Below are positions 7,705 to 14,400 of a stretch of DNA of 24,335 bases, in pieces; within the stretch, counting starts at the first letter, position 1, and each line of letters starts with the position of its first letter. A program made the translations under genes and the position numbers. Source of the stretch: a virus; the IMG/VR virus record IMGVR_UViG_3300048925_000682, positions 1-24,335 of that record. One strand, given 5' to 3'. Under the pieces are notes generated by a model. That model was not told the origin of the DNA, made no database searches, and saw only the letters and a list, made by a program, of their open reading frames with translations.

Positions 7705-8117
7705 GCCACGCCATCATTGCGTCCATTTACGAGGCCAAGCTGATTGCCTGGAGCAAGGCCCGGGCTGAGCCGATCAAGGTTGTGTTCGAGAATGTCCAGT
7801 ACGACCCGGCAGACGGCGAGACCTATCTTCGGGCGTTCTTGCTCCCGGGCGATACCGCGAGCAGCACGCTCGCTGGCGACCACCGAGCATTCATCGGCGT
7901 CTACCAGGTCAGCATTGTGGCCCCGGCCAATACCGGCAAGACCAAGACGAACCCGCTTGTGGCTGAACTGACCGCGCTATTCCCGCTGTATGCGCGGGAT
8001 ACAAAGGCCGGCCTCACCGTAGTTACGATGTCGCCAGTAGATCCTGGACCGGGCATGTCTGATCCACCGACATACACTGTGCCGGTGTCGTTTGAATATC
8101 GAGCCGACACCGCCTGA
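7701..8117 (+). CDS. Tail terminator (DUF4128-like)
   Basis: The 138-residue protein is expected to cap the growing tail tube and stop polymerisation, like λ gpU. Position between the gp10-like gene and the major tail protein and size are as usual. The arrangement of an N-terminal helix (IIASIYEAKLIAWSKA), a β-sheet core with FIGVYQVSIVAP, a helix (NPLVAELTALFP) and a final strand PVSFEY follows the DUF4128/tail-terminator layout. The ATG overlaps the preceding stop. A hairpin follows the gene. Confidence 0.8.
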   Translation: MSHAIIASIYEAKLIAWSKARAEPIKVVFENVQYDPADGETYLRAFLLPGDTASSTLAGDHRAFIGVYQVSIVAPANTGKTKTNPLVAELTALFPLYARDTKAGLTVVTMSPVDPGPGMSDPPTYTVPVSFEYRADTA

Positions 8118-8140
8118 TTCCGCCCATTGGGCAAACCAAG

Positions 8141-8162
8141 AACCCGCCATTGAGCGGGTTTT
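8141..8162 (+). terminator. Hairpin with short T-run before the major tail gene
   Basis: AACCCGC (8141-8147) pairs with GCGGGTT (8154-8160) around CATTGA, but the T-run is only four long before a G, so termination may be partial. The downstream leader (AGAGGAAACACCA-ATG) gives the major tail gene a strong ribosome-binding site. Confidence 0.65.
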
Positions 8163-8188
8163 GTCATTTCTGAAAAGAGGAAACACCA

Positions 8189-8836
8189 ATGGCCGTTTTT
8201 CTACCCAATGGCTCGACTGCCGCTATCGCCGCCTCGTATGACGCGCCGATCATTTTTACCGCGATCACCAACGCAACGGAAGCCGTTGTTTCGTCGGCCG
8301 GCCACGACCTAGAGGTCGGCGATTTTGTCGAAGTCACCTCTGGCTGGGCGCGCCTGAACAATCGGGTTGTTCGCATCAAGACCGTGACCGCTGACTCGTT
8401 CGTGCTTGAGTCGATCAACACGGCCAATGCGGCGCGGTTCATCGCCGGCGCAGGCGGCGGTTCGGTGCGCAAGATTCTGACCTGGGTGCCTGTGAGCCAG
8501 GTCACGGAATCGAACAAGTCCGGCGGCGAGCAACAAAACGTCACGTACTCGTTTCTCGAGGAAGACGACGAGCACCAAATCCCGACGTCGAAATCCTCGC
8601 TTTCGTTCACGCTGACCATGGCGGATGATCCGGCGCTACCTCACAACGAGGTACTGCTGGAAGCTGACGACGACAAGAAGCCGCGCGCAGTGCGCATCAA
8701 CCTCGCCTCGGGTGGAGTCATTGTCTATAACGCTTACGCCTCGTTCGACAACGTGCCGTCGCTGACCAAGAACAACATCATGGCGGTGACCGCCGTTTTC
8801 GCTGTGGTCGCTAAATTCATTCGCTACGCTGCGTAA
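8189..8836 (+). CDS. Major tail tube protein
   Basis: The 215-residue subunit should stack as hexameric rings to form the tail tube around the tape measure. It has a β-rich sequence with a conserved layout: an N-terminal arm (MAVFLPNGSTAAIAASYDAP), a VGDFVEVTSGW section and a C-terminal stretch ending NNIMAVTAVFAVVAKFIRY, typical of λ gpV-like tubes. No extra Ig-like domain is present. It has its own strong ribosome-binding site after a terminator-like hairpin, consistent with high independent expression. The chaperone gene follows 11 bases later. Confidence 0.85.
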   Translation: MAVFLPNGSTAAIAASYDAPIIFTAITNATEAVVSSAGHDLEVGDFVEVTSGWARLNNRVVRIKTVTADSFVLESINTANAARFIAGAGGGSVRKILTWVPVSQVTESNKSGGEQQNVTYSFLEEDDEHQIPTSKSSLSFTLTMADDPALPHNEVLLEADDDKKPRAVRINLASGGVIVYNAYASFDNVPSLTKNNIMAVTAVFAVVAKFIRYAA

Positions 8837-8847
8837 TAGGAAGGCTC

Positions 8848-9228
8848 ATGGCCAAGTTCAAATTGATCCAGAAGCCTACCTTCAAGGCACCGGTGATGAT
8901 CCAGCGTGCCGGTTATAGCGCCGAGAAGGTGGAGTTCGAGTTCAAGTACCTGGACCGCACAGCGCTCGCCGAGCTGTACACCGGCTGGAACGAGCGGCAC
9001 GACGAGTTGAGCAAACAGGTAGGGGGCATGGACCTCAAGGCATTCACCGCTGCTCAGATCGATCTGCAGGCGGACCAGCTGCTTGACGTCGTCGTTGGCT
9101 GGGATATCGAGGAAAAGTTTACGCCTGAAAATGTGCGAATCCTCGTCAACTCGATCAACTCAGCGCCGAAGGCCGTGCTGAATGCCTACGCCGAAGCTTT
9201 CAATGAGGCCCGCCTGGGAAACTCCTAA
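8848..9228 (+). CDS. Tail assembly chaperone, short form (λ gpG-like)
   Basis: The 126-residue product of normal termination should bind the tape measure and help load tail tube subunits without being retained in the virion. It sits directly after the major tail protein. Features include a β-rich start (FKLIQKPTFKAPVMI), a helical middle and a C-terminal helix (SAPKAVLNAYAEAFNEARLG). Just before its stop is the heptamer G GGA AAC in the correct phase for -1 slippage. AGGAAGG upstream of the ATG is a strong ribosome-binding site. Confidence 0.87.
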   Translation: MAKFKLIQKPTFKAPVMIQRAGYSAEKVEFEFKYLDRTALAELYTGWNERHDELSKQVGGMDLKAFTAAQIDLQADQLLDVVVGWDIEEKFTPENVRILVNSINSAPKAVLNAYAEAFNEARLGNS

Positions 9229-9545
9229 GCGCTGCACGCGCGCTCTATGAGCCAACGCTAGAGGGCACGGATGCCTTCGGCTTCACCGCGGACGACTACG
9301 TCGCGGAGGTTGGCATCTGGCCGGACAACTGGGAGGCCTTCAAAGTCTTCGAGGCCATGAGCACCCAGTGGCGCACAGGCGCGTGCGGCGCAACAGGCAT
9401 GGACTACAGCGTTCTCTCCGGTGTGATTCGGATGTGTGGCGTACCGATCAGCCAGCGACAAACCATTTTCAGCGACTTCCGCCGTATGGAGGCTGAAGCC
9501 CTGCAGGTGATGGCGGAACAGAGGGAGAGCGCGAGGGGCGCCTGA
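8848..9545 (+). CDS. Tail assembly chaperone, -1 frameshift form (λ gpGT-like, DUF1799-like extension)
   Basis: Slippage at 9216-9222 would join 8848..9222 to 9222..9545, giving about 232 residues. The second part, read from 9222, begins LLSAARALYEP and contains ADDYVAEVGIWPDNWEAF, STQWRTGACG and TGMDYSVLSGV, matching the DUF1799 family that supplies the T part in many λ-like phages. This frame has no start codon until 9357, inside the conserved block, and no stop between 9222 and 9543, so frameshifting is the only sensible way to make the whole domain. In λ the G:GT ratio controls tail assembly around the tape measure. Confidence 0.85.
9216..9222 (+). promoter_or_regulatory. Programmed -1 ribosomal frameshift site (GGGAAAC)
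   Basis: The heptamer GGGAAAC lies in the zero frame as G GGA AAC, an ideal X XXY YYZ site, two codons before the stop of the short chaperone. λ uses GGGAAAG at the same place. A possible stimulatory hairpin, AGCGC (9228-9232) with GCGCT (9240-9244), starts five bases downstream. Confidence 0.88.
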
Positions 9546-9605
9546 TCCTCAGGCACAACGACGCAAAATATCCAACGTGACGCGGCAAAGCCGTAGAGGT
9601 GCATC

Positions 9606-9758
9606 ATGCAAAAGAAAAATGATTTGAGCTCGGAGGTTCAGCTGGGCATTTCAGTCTTGGCACTCCGTGAAGTGCTAAGCAACGATTGGAGGGTGCTGAT
9701 GACCAAGCACCCTCAAACCGGTGTTTATTACGCAGCCGGAATTAAGCTCGTCCGGTAA
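9606..9758 (+). CDS. 50-residue protein of unknown function
   Basis: This short gene starts at ATG 9606 with GAGGT (9596-9600) five bases upstream. The product begins MQKKNDLSSEVQLGI and ends TGVYYAAGIKLVR; it has no signal peptide or Cys, and I do not recognise it. It is the first gene of the accessory island between the chaperone and the tape measure. Its last 17 bases overlap, tail to tail, the 3' end of the opposite-strand gene 9742-9990. Being short it could be spurious, but the ribosome-binding site and placement 60 bases after the chaperone stop support it. Confidence 0.6.
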   Translation: MQKKNDLSSEVQLGISVLALREVLSNDWRVLMTKHPQTGVYYAAGIKLVR

Positions 9759-9990
9759 TCGCCTGAGACAAACTGTCGAGATAGCTGTCATGTAGCGCTT
9801 TATCGATGCCGTCGTAGTTTTCTGCCTTCAGATTGTTGAGGTCTTGGGAAATGACGTTTGCTATTGCATCATTTCCAAAAGCAAGACGTCGTCCCAATAC
9901 CGCCGCCGCATTCATGTTGAAAACGATTGACGTTTTAAGGGCTAACTCTAGATCAGCGATACGCTGGTCTACTGTCTTCTGTTCACTCAC
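9742..9990 (-). CDS. 82-residue unknown protein on the opposite strand
   Basis: The product is a small, probably all-helical protein: the first 20 residues (SEQKTVDQRIADLELALKT) look like a short coiled coil, followed by an Ala/Asn-rich section and an acidic C-terminal helix (GIDKALHDSYLDSLSQAI). It starts at GTG with GGAGGT four bases upstream; an overlapping ATG is out of frame and stops at once. It runs against late transcription, downstream of the other reverse gene (10072-10332), so the two may form an operon. The function is unknown; it is not an expected virion component. Confidence 0.72.
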   Translation of the reverse strand: MSEQKTVDQRIADLELALKTSIVFNMNAAAVLGRRLAFGNDAIANVISQDLNNLKAENYDGIDKALHDSYLDSLSQAITGRA

Positions 9991-9992
9991 AT

Positions 9993-10063
9993 TGACCTCC
10001 AGGTCATTAACGCGCCGATATTGGCGCTATCCCAGTCCTTGGGCTTGCAGGCGAAGGACTGGG
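9993..10063 (-). repeat. Cluster of inverted repeats between the two reverse-strand genes
   Basis: Three inverted repeats are stacked here. TGACCT-CC-AGGTCA (9993-10006) is a 14-base palindrome that includes the ribosome-binding site of the gene at 9742-9990. GCGCC/GGCGC lies at 10012-10027. A perfect 10-base repeat, CCCAGTCCTT (10031-10040) with AAGGACTGGG (10054-10063), stands just after the stop of the gene at 10072-10332. The 10-base stem could end transcription or stabilise mRNA; it lacks a T-run in either direction. Confidence 0.5.
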
Positions 10064-10071
10064 GGAATCCT

Positions 10072-10332
10072 TTAGCCTCTTGTTTGAGTCTTGACGATCA
10101 ATTGCCACTGTACTTCGATCTTCGGGTCGGCGTGCTGGTGTCGGTTTTGAGGAGGGAAGTGATCGTCTTTATTGGAGGTGATTTCGTGACCGCAGCCTGT
10201 GCATCGGTAGATGCCGGAGGCTGGGACGACACTCCCGACGCGGTAAACGTACTTCCAGTCCTCTGATCCGGTAAGGACTGTCGGCATGACTTGCTTGATG
10301 TAGTTGGCGGTATTAGCGATAACCTCTGCCAT
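10072..10332 (-). CDS. 86-residue protein with zinc-ribbon-like Cys/His cluster, opposite strand
   Basis: The conserved-looking core is YRVGSVVPASGIYRCTGCGH (residues 30-49), continuing to FPPQNRHQH. Cys44, Cys47, His49, His58, His65 and His67 are possible metal ligands. The sequence 'G..aP.SGiY.C..CG' recurs in small bacterial and phage proteins that I cannot assign to a function. The ATG at 10332 is chosen over an adjacent ATG at 10338 because GAGGGA ends directly at 10338, leaving six bases to 10332. A longer frame running back to 10518 has no upstream support. Transcribed away from the lipoprotein gene, it is an accessory gene and not a tail component. Confidence 0.68.
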   Translation of the reverse strand: MAEVIANTANYIKQVMPTVLTGSEDWKYVYRVGSVVPASGIYRCTGCGHEITSNKDDHFPPQNRHQHADPKIEVQWQLIVKTQTRG

Positions 10333-10455
10333 ATTCATTCCCTCGAATGGCTCTGTAGGAGGCACAAAGCTACTACGGAGAACCTCGCTCCAGTTACTGG
10401 CATTCCATCCACGCTGGATGCCTGGACAGCTGCCAACCCCCGCCAGCCCGAAGAA

Positions 10456-10475
10456 CCCCGGCCATGCGGGGCTTT
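10456..10475 (+). terminator. Weak terminator-like hairpin
   Basis: CCCCG (10456-10460) pairs with CGGGG (10467-10471), followed by CTTT. The T-run is short. It could limit read-through of late transcripts into the lipoprotein gene. Confidence 0.35.
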
Positions 10476-10486
10476 CGTGTTGCTCT

Positions 10487-10522
10487 CTCGTTGATGATAA
10501 AGTCCCGCAATATCTCAACGAG
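10487..10522 (+). repeat. Perfect inverted repeat in the lipoprotein leader
   Basis: CTCGTTGA (10487-10494) and TCAACGAG (10515-10522) are exact inverted copies 20 bases apart, ending in the ribosome-binding region (GAGGGA, 10520-10525) of the lipoprotein gene. This could be an operator or a leader stem that hides the ribosome-binding site. Confidence 0.55.
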
Positions 10523-10530
10523 GGAACGAC

Positions 10531-10953
10531 ATGAAATTATTCGTAGGTGCTCTGGCGGTAGCGTTGCTGGCTGGTTGTGCGACTTCACCAGTTCCGTCCG
10601 ACAAGGCTCGCCCAGCGCCATCCGAAAGGGTAAGCGGCTACCAAAAGCCAGTTTCTGGTGGTAGTTCGCTAATCGTGACGAGAGACACAGGTTTTCTCGG
10701 CGGCGGCTGCTTCGCGACCATCTTCCTAAATGGTGCTCCCGTGGCAAAGCTGGACACCGGCGAGAAGGCTGTCTTCCAGGTGCCTTCCGGTGAGTGGTTG
10801 TTAGGCGCCGCATTGGATGGTTCGGCACTTTGCGCAGCGAACCCCGAGCGAATGGAAACGTCAGTAGTTTTGAAGCAGGGCCAGCAAAAGAAATTCAGGG
10901 TTTTCCTCCCTGCTGGCGGCGGGTCCATAGCCGTGCAGCCGAGCAGCTTCTAA
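10531..10953 (+). CDS. Small lipoprotein, moron / exclusion candidate
   Basis: The 140-residue protein has a lipoprotein signal peptide: a short basic start (MK), hydrophobic residues 4-14, and the lipobox LLAGC with Cys16. Ala at +2 predicts outer-membrane sorting. The mature part is a Ser/Pro linker followed by a β-rich domain (SSLIVTRDTGFLGGGCFATI; GEKAVFQVPSGEWLLGAAL) with two further Cys. Similar small lipoproteins are common in Pseudomonas prophages. Phage lipoproteins at such sites can block receptors or otherwise exclude other phages, but that role here is inference. GAGGGA precedes the ATG. It is transcribed with the late genes but divergently from the reverse pair. Confidence 0.82.
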   Translation: MKLFVGALAVALLAGCATSPVPSDKARPAPSERVSGYQKPVSGGSSLIVTRDTGFLGGGCFATIFLNGAPVAKLDTGEKAVFQVPSGEWLLGAALDGSALCAANPERMETSVVLKQGQQKKFRVFLPAGGGSIAVQPSSF

Positions 10954-11051
10954 GCGAATCGTCGAAGGCGCCATAGCAAGTTGTTCGTGGTGGATATGGC
11001 GGTTCCTGCGGGAAATGGTAGATTGCTTTCCTTGATCAAGAGGATGGGTCT

Positions 11052-11390
11052 ATGGGCAGTGAATCGGGAATGGTTGGCGCTGTGATGCTGTTTTTTATTG
11101 GCGCAGTGCTTTATTTCTTGCCAACTATTAACGGCAAAAGCAGAAAGCATCCAAATATTGACTCCATATTTCTCCTTAACTTGTTTTTAGGGTGGACCCT
11201 CATCGGCTGGGTGGCAGCGCTGGTCTGGTCAGCATCCGCCATAAGCAAGCCTGTGGAAGCGAAGAACAGCCCCACCGCTCCAGAAATCGACAGATACGAA
11301 GCCCTTGAAAAGCTTGTGTCCATGAAGGAGCGCGGATTTATTTCGGAAGATGAGTTCCAAGCCGAAAAAGCAAGACTGCTTCGAAGCTGA
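11052..11390 (+). CDS. Imm-type superinfection immunity membrane protein with SHOCT tail
   Basis: This 112-residue inner-membrane protein has two transmembrane segments, about residues 7-25 (MVGAVMLFFIGAVLYFLPTI) and 38-62. The second contains LNLFLGWTLIGWVAALVWS, the signature of the superinfection-immunity family named after T4 Imm, whose members hinder DNA entry of incoming phages. A polar linker leads to a C-terminal SHOCT motif (YEALEKLVSMKERGFISEDE, then FQAEKARLL), a short helical domain often found at protein ends. AAGAGGA precedes the ATG and a strong terminator follows the stop. The AT-rich N-terminal half suggests acquisition. The immunity role is family-based inference. Confidence 0.85.
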   Translation: MGSESGMVGAVMLFFIGAVLYFLPTINGKSRKHPNIDSIFLLNLFLGWTLIGWVAALVWSASAISKPVEAKNSPTAPEIDRYEALEKLVSMKERGFISEDEFQAEKARLLRS

Positions 11391-11407
11391 ACATCAGTAC
11401 AACCACT

Positions 11408-11429
11408 ACCCGCTACGGCGGGTTTTTTT
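11408..11429 (+). terminator. Intrinsic terminator before the tape measure gene
   Basis: ACCCGC/GCGGGT with loop TACG is followed by seven T, then ATGCCCGGAGAAAAATA and the tape measure ATG. It closes the accessory island and is a strong member of the repeated terminator/RBS cassette. Confidence 0.87.
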
Positions 11430-11446
11430 ATGCCCGGAGAAAAATA

Positions 11447-14400
11447 ATGAGCACCAACTTCGCCTCCCTGGGCATTGCCGTTGAGTCCTCGCAAGCAGCA
11501 AAGGCCGCTGACGACCTGGATAAATTGGTCGACTCGGCAGAAGGTGCACAGAAGGCGATCGACGACCTAGGCAAGACTGGTGAAGGCTTGGCCAACACGG
11601 GCAAGAAGATCACTCAGGCAGAAAATGGGGTAGCCCAGGGCGTCGAGAAGTCCACTGCCGCGATAGATCGCAGGTCCGGTGCAAGCCGCAAAGCGACTGA
11701 AAGCGCCGCCGCAGAGATCACCGTTATCAGCCAACTCGACAAGGCGATGACGGGCAATATCGACAGCATTGAATCCTTAGTGCGGGCAGAGGGTTTGTTG
11801 GAGCGCGCTCGCAAAGGCGGCTTGGTCACTATCGAAGATCAGGCAAAGTATCAAGATCAGCTGGGCAAGGCCTACGACAAAATCGAGAAGGCCGAAGCCA
11901 AGGAGTTGGCGCAGAAACAGAAGCTGATTGACGCCGAAAACCGCCAGATTGAGGCGCTGAAACGCACCGTCAACGGGATTGACCCGGTGACCGCCAAGCT
12001 GGCGAAGTTGGAGGCCCAAGAGAAAGCGCTAAACGACCTGCACAAAACAGGTCAGATAGATGCCGAACGATACCAGGATGCCCTTGCCAAGATCGGTAAG
12101 GACCGTGCCGGGCTGACCGCGACGGAGACTGCGTTCGACAAATTGAAGCTCGGCACTCGCCAAGCCCAAGAGAACGTAATGCAGCTTGCCAACGCCCTGC
12201 AGTCGGGCGATCTGGGGAGCGGTGCGCGAGCCATTGCACAATTGGGTGCTGGTGCCGGCGAATCAGCGCGAAGTCTGGCGGGGATGATAATTCCAGCCGG
12301 TCTGCTGGTGACCGTTCTTGGGTCGCTTGGCTACGCCTATTTTGATGCAATGAAACAGGCGCGCGAGTTCAATGCCGCAATTAATGGCGGAACCAATGGC
12401 GCCGGCCAGACAATTGCCAGCTTGAAGGATATGGCCGACGGCGCCGGGCGAATCACTGGAAATCTATCCGGCGCGCGTGAAGCGGTTGTGTCGCTTGCGT
12501 CGGGCGCCGCAACAAGCGGCACGCAGATGCGCAACCTGGCTGAGGCTGCGGCAGCGATCAGCGAAATCACGGGGCAGGGCGCTGGCGAACTCGCGAAGTC
12601 TTTCGCCACTGCCGGTGATACAGCGACAGAGGCTGCAGGAAAAATCAGCAGCCAGTATGGGTTGCTTACCCTAGATCAGTACCAAGTGATCAAGGGGATT
12701 GATGACCAAGGCGATCATCAGCGCGCGCTTGATGTCCTGAGTGGAAACTTGAATGAGGCGGCTCTAGAGCGCCTCAAGGCTTATCGAGGCTCGCTCTCCG
12801 ATATTGAGCGAGATTGGGATGACATCGGAAACGCGACAAAACGCGCATATTCCTACATTCGGTCGGAAGCGTTTCCAGACCTCGCGAAGCAGATAGAGCT
12901 AACCCAGCGCGTGCTTGATACACGCAAGGCGGGCGGAGTATCGGGGGCTATATCTGCAGGGCTGGGCAAGGCAAGCACAGCATTTGACTCGATGCTAGGA
13001 CTGGAGGACACCGACTCAACCGAAGCGCTGGAGAAGAAACTCGCAAGCCTCAAGGCCAGGCAAGCAGCCAATGCCAATCTGGCAATCATCACTGGCGAGA
13101 ACACCGACGCAAACCAGAAAGCTATCAAGGTCCAAAAAGAACTGGATGCGCAGCTCGATGAGATTAACCCTCTAAACAAGCGCGCTGCGGGGCTGGACAA
13201 GCTCAACGATAAATTCAGAACGCTTTACGAGAACTCTGAGAGGACGGGCCAAAAGTCCAAGCTTCTGGATGGCGTCGATTTTGACGGTAAAAAGTTCTCA
13301 GGGGGTGCTTACGACACCTTGCTGAAAGGGCTCAACGACAAAAACAAAGACCCCAAGGCCGCTAGCTCTCAAGTCGACCTGACCAGCTTCAACAACGCCA
13401 AGAACAACCTGTCCGACATCGTCAATGAATACAAAAATGCCCAGAAGGAACTGGAGGCTGAACAGAAGCGCGGTGTGGTATCGCTGTCGGACTATGCCAA
13501 GCAACGGTCGGCCCTGATCAACCAGGAAAAGGACGATGTTACCGCAGCGTACCAGGCCGAGATTGATGCCCTGGAGGCGGCGAAAGGTAAGAAGTCCACC
13601 ACAGCGGCGCAAAGTATCCAGCTTGACCAGAAGATCGCCGACGCTCGCACCGGAATGGTCAAAGCTCAAAAGGATTCCGACAGTCAGCTGACGATCATCG
13701 CCACAAGCGAGAAGGGGCGGCTGGAGCAGCTGAAGGCCGCCTCGGCGGCGTATGTCAATCAGCTAGAGCGTCAGCGTGCCGCACTGGAAGCTGCTGGCTC
13801 CCGCGCAGCAAACGGACTGGGCTTGGGAGATCGTCAGGCGGCACTGCAAGCGAGCCTGGACGCAACCACAGACAAGTTCAACGACGAGCGCGCCAAGCTT
13901 CTGGATCGCCGCAAGACAGCGCCTGACAAGTACAGCCAGGAAGACTACATGCGGGACCTGGCCAGCCTGGAAGATGCGGAAAGGAAGTACCGCGACACCG
14001 TGGTCGACAACTACGACAAGATGTCGGAGGCGCAGGGTGACTGGCGTAGCGGAGCCTCTTCGGCCTTCCAGAACTACCTGCAATCTGCCAACGATGTGGC
14101 GGGACAGACCAAGAGCCTGTTCACCAATGCCTTCAGCTCCATGGAGGACGCAGTCGCGAATTTTGCTGTCACTGGCAAACTTTCGTTCTCGGACTTCACC
14201 AAGTCGATCATCGCCGATATGGCCCGTATCGCCACTCGGCAAGCAGCGTCTGGCTTGCTTTCGAGCCTGGCCGGTACCGCTATTGGCGCGTACTTCGGTG
14301 GCGGTGCGGCTGCTGGCGCTACCAGCTTCGGGTCTGACATTGGTGGTGCCATCACAGCGAACGCCAAGGGCGGTGTGTACGACTCCCCAAGCCTTTCGAG

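Larger units (their letters stand above)
10333..10530. other. Divergent intergenic region between reverse genes and lipoprotein gene
   Basis: These 198 bases should hold the promoters for both directions. I see no convincing σ70 promoter on either strand. They contain a short GC hairpin at 10456-10471 and the perfect 8-base inverted repeat at 10487-10522, plus a CATCCA/TGGATG stem near 10406-10420. No extra gene is supported here. Confidence 0.5.

Noticed and set aside
9357-9545. Independent 62-residue gene starting at ATG 9357
   Set aside because: The conserved DUF1799-like sequence begins well upstream in the same frame and joins the chaperone by the slippery site, so this is part of the frameshift product.
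10031-10063. Ten-base inverted repeat as an intrinsic terminator
   Set aside because: The stem is perfect, but neither side is followed by a T-run, so it is kept only as an inverted repeat.
10333-10518. N-terminal extension of the reverse-strand Cys/His protein
   Set aside because: The extension has no ribosome-binding site, spans a hairpin region and is followed by a well-placed internal ATG at 10332.
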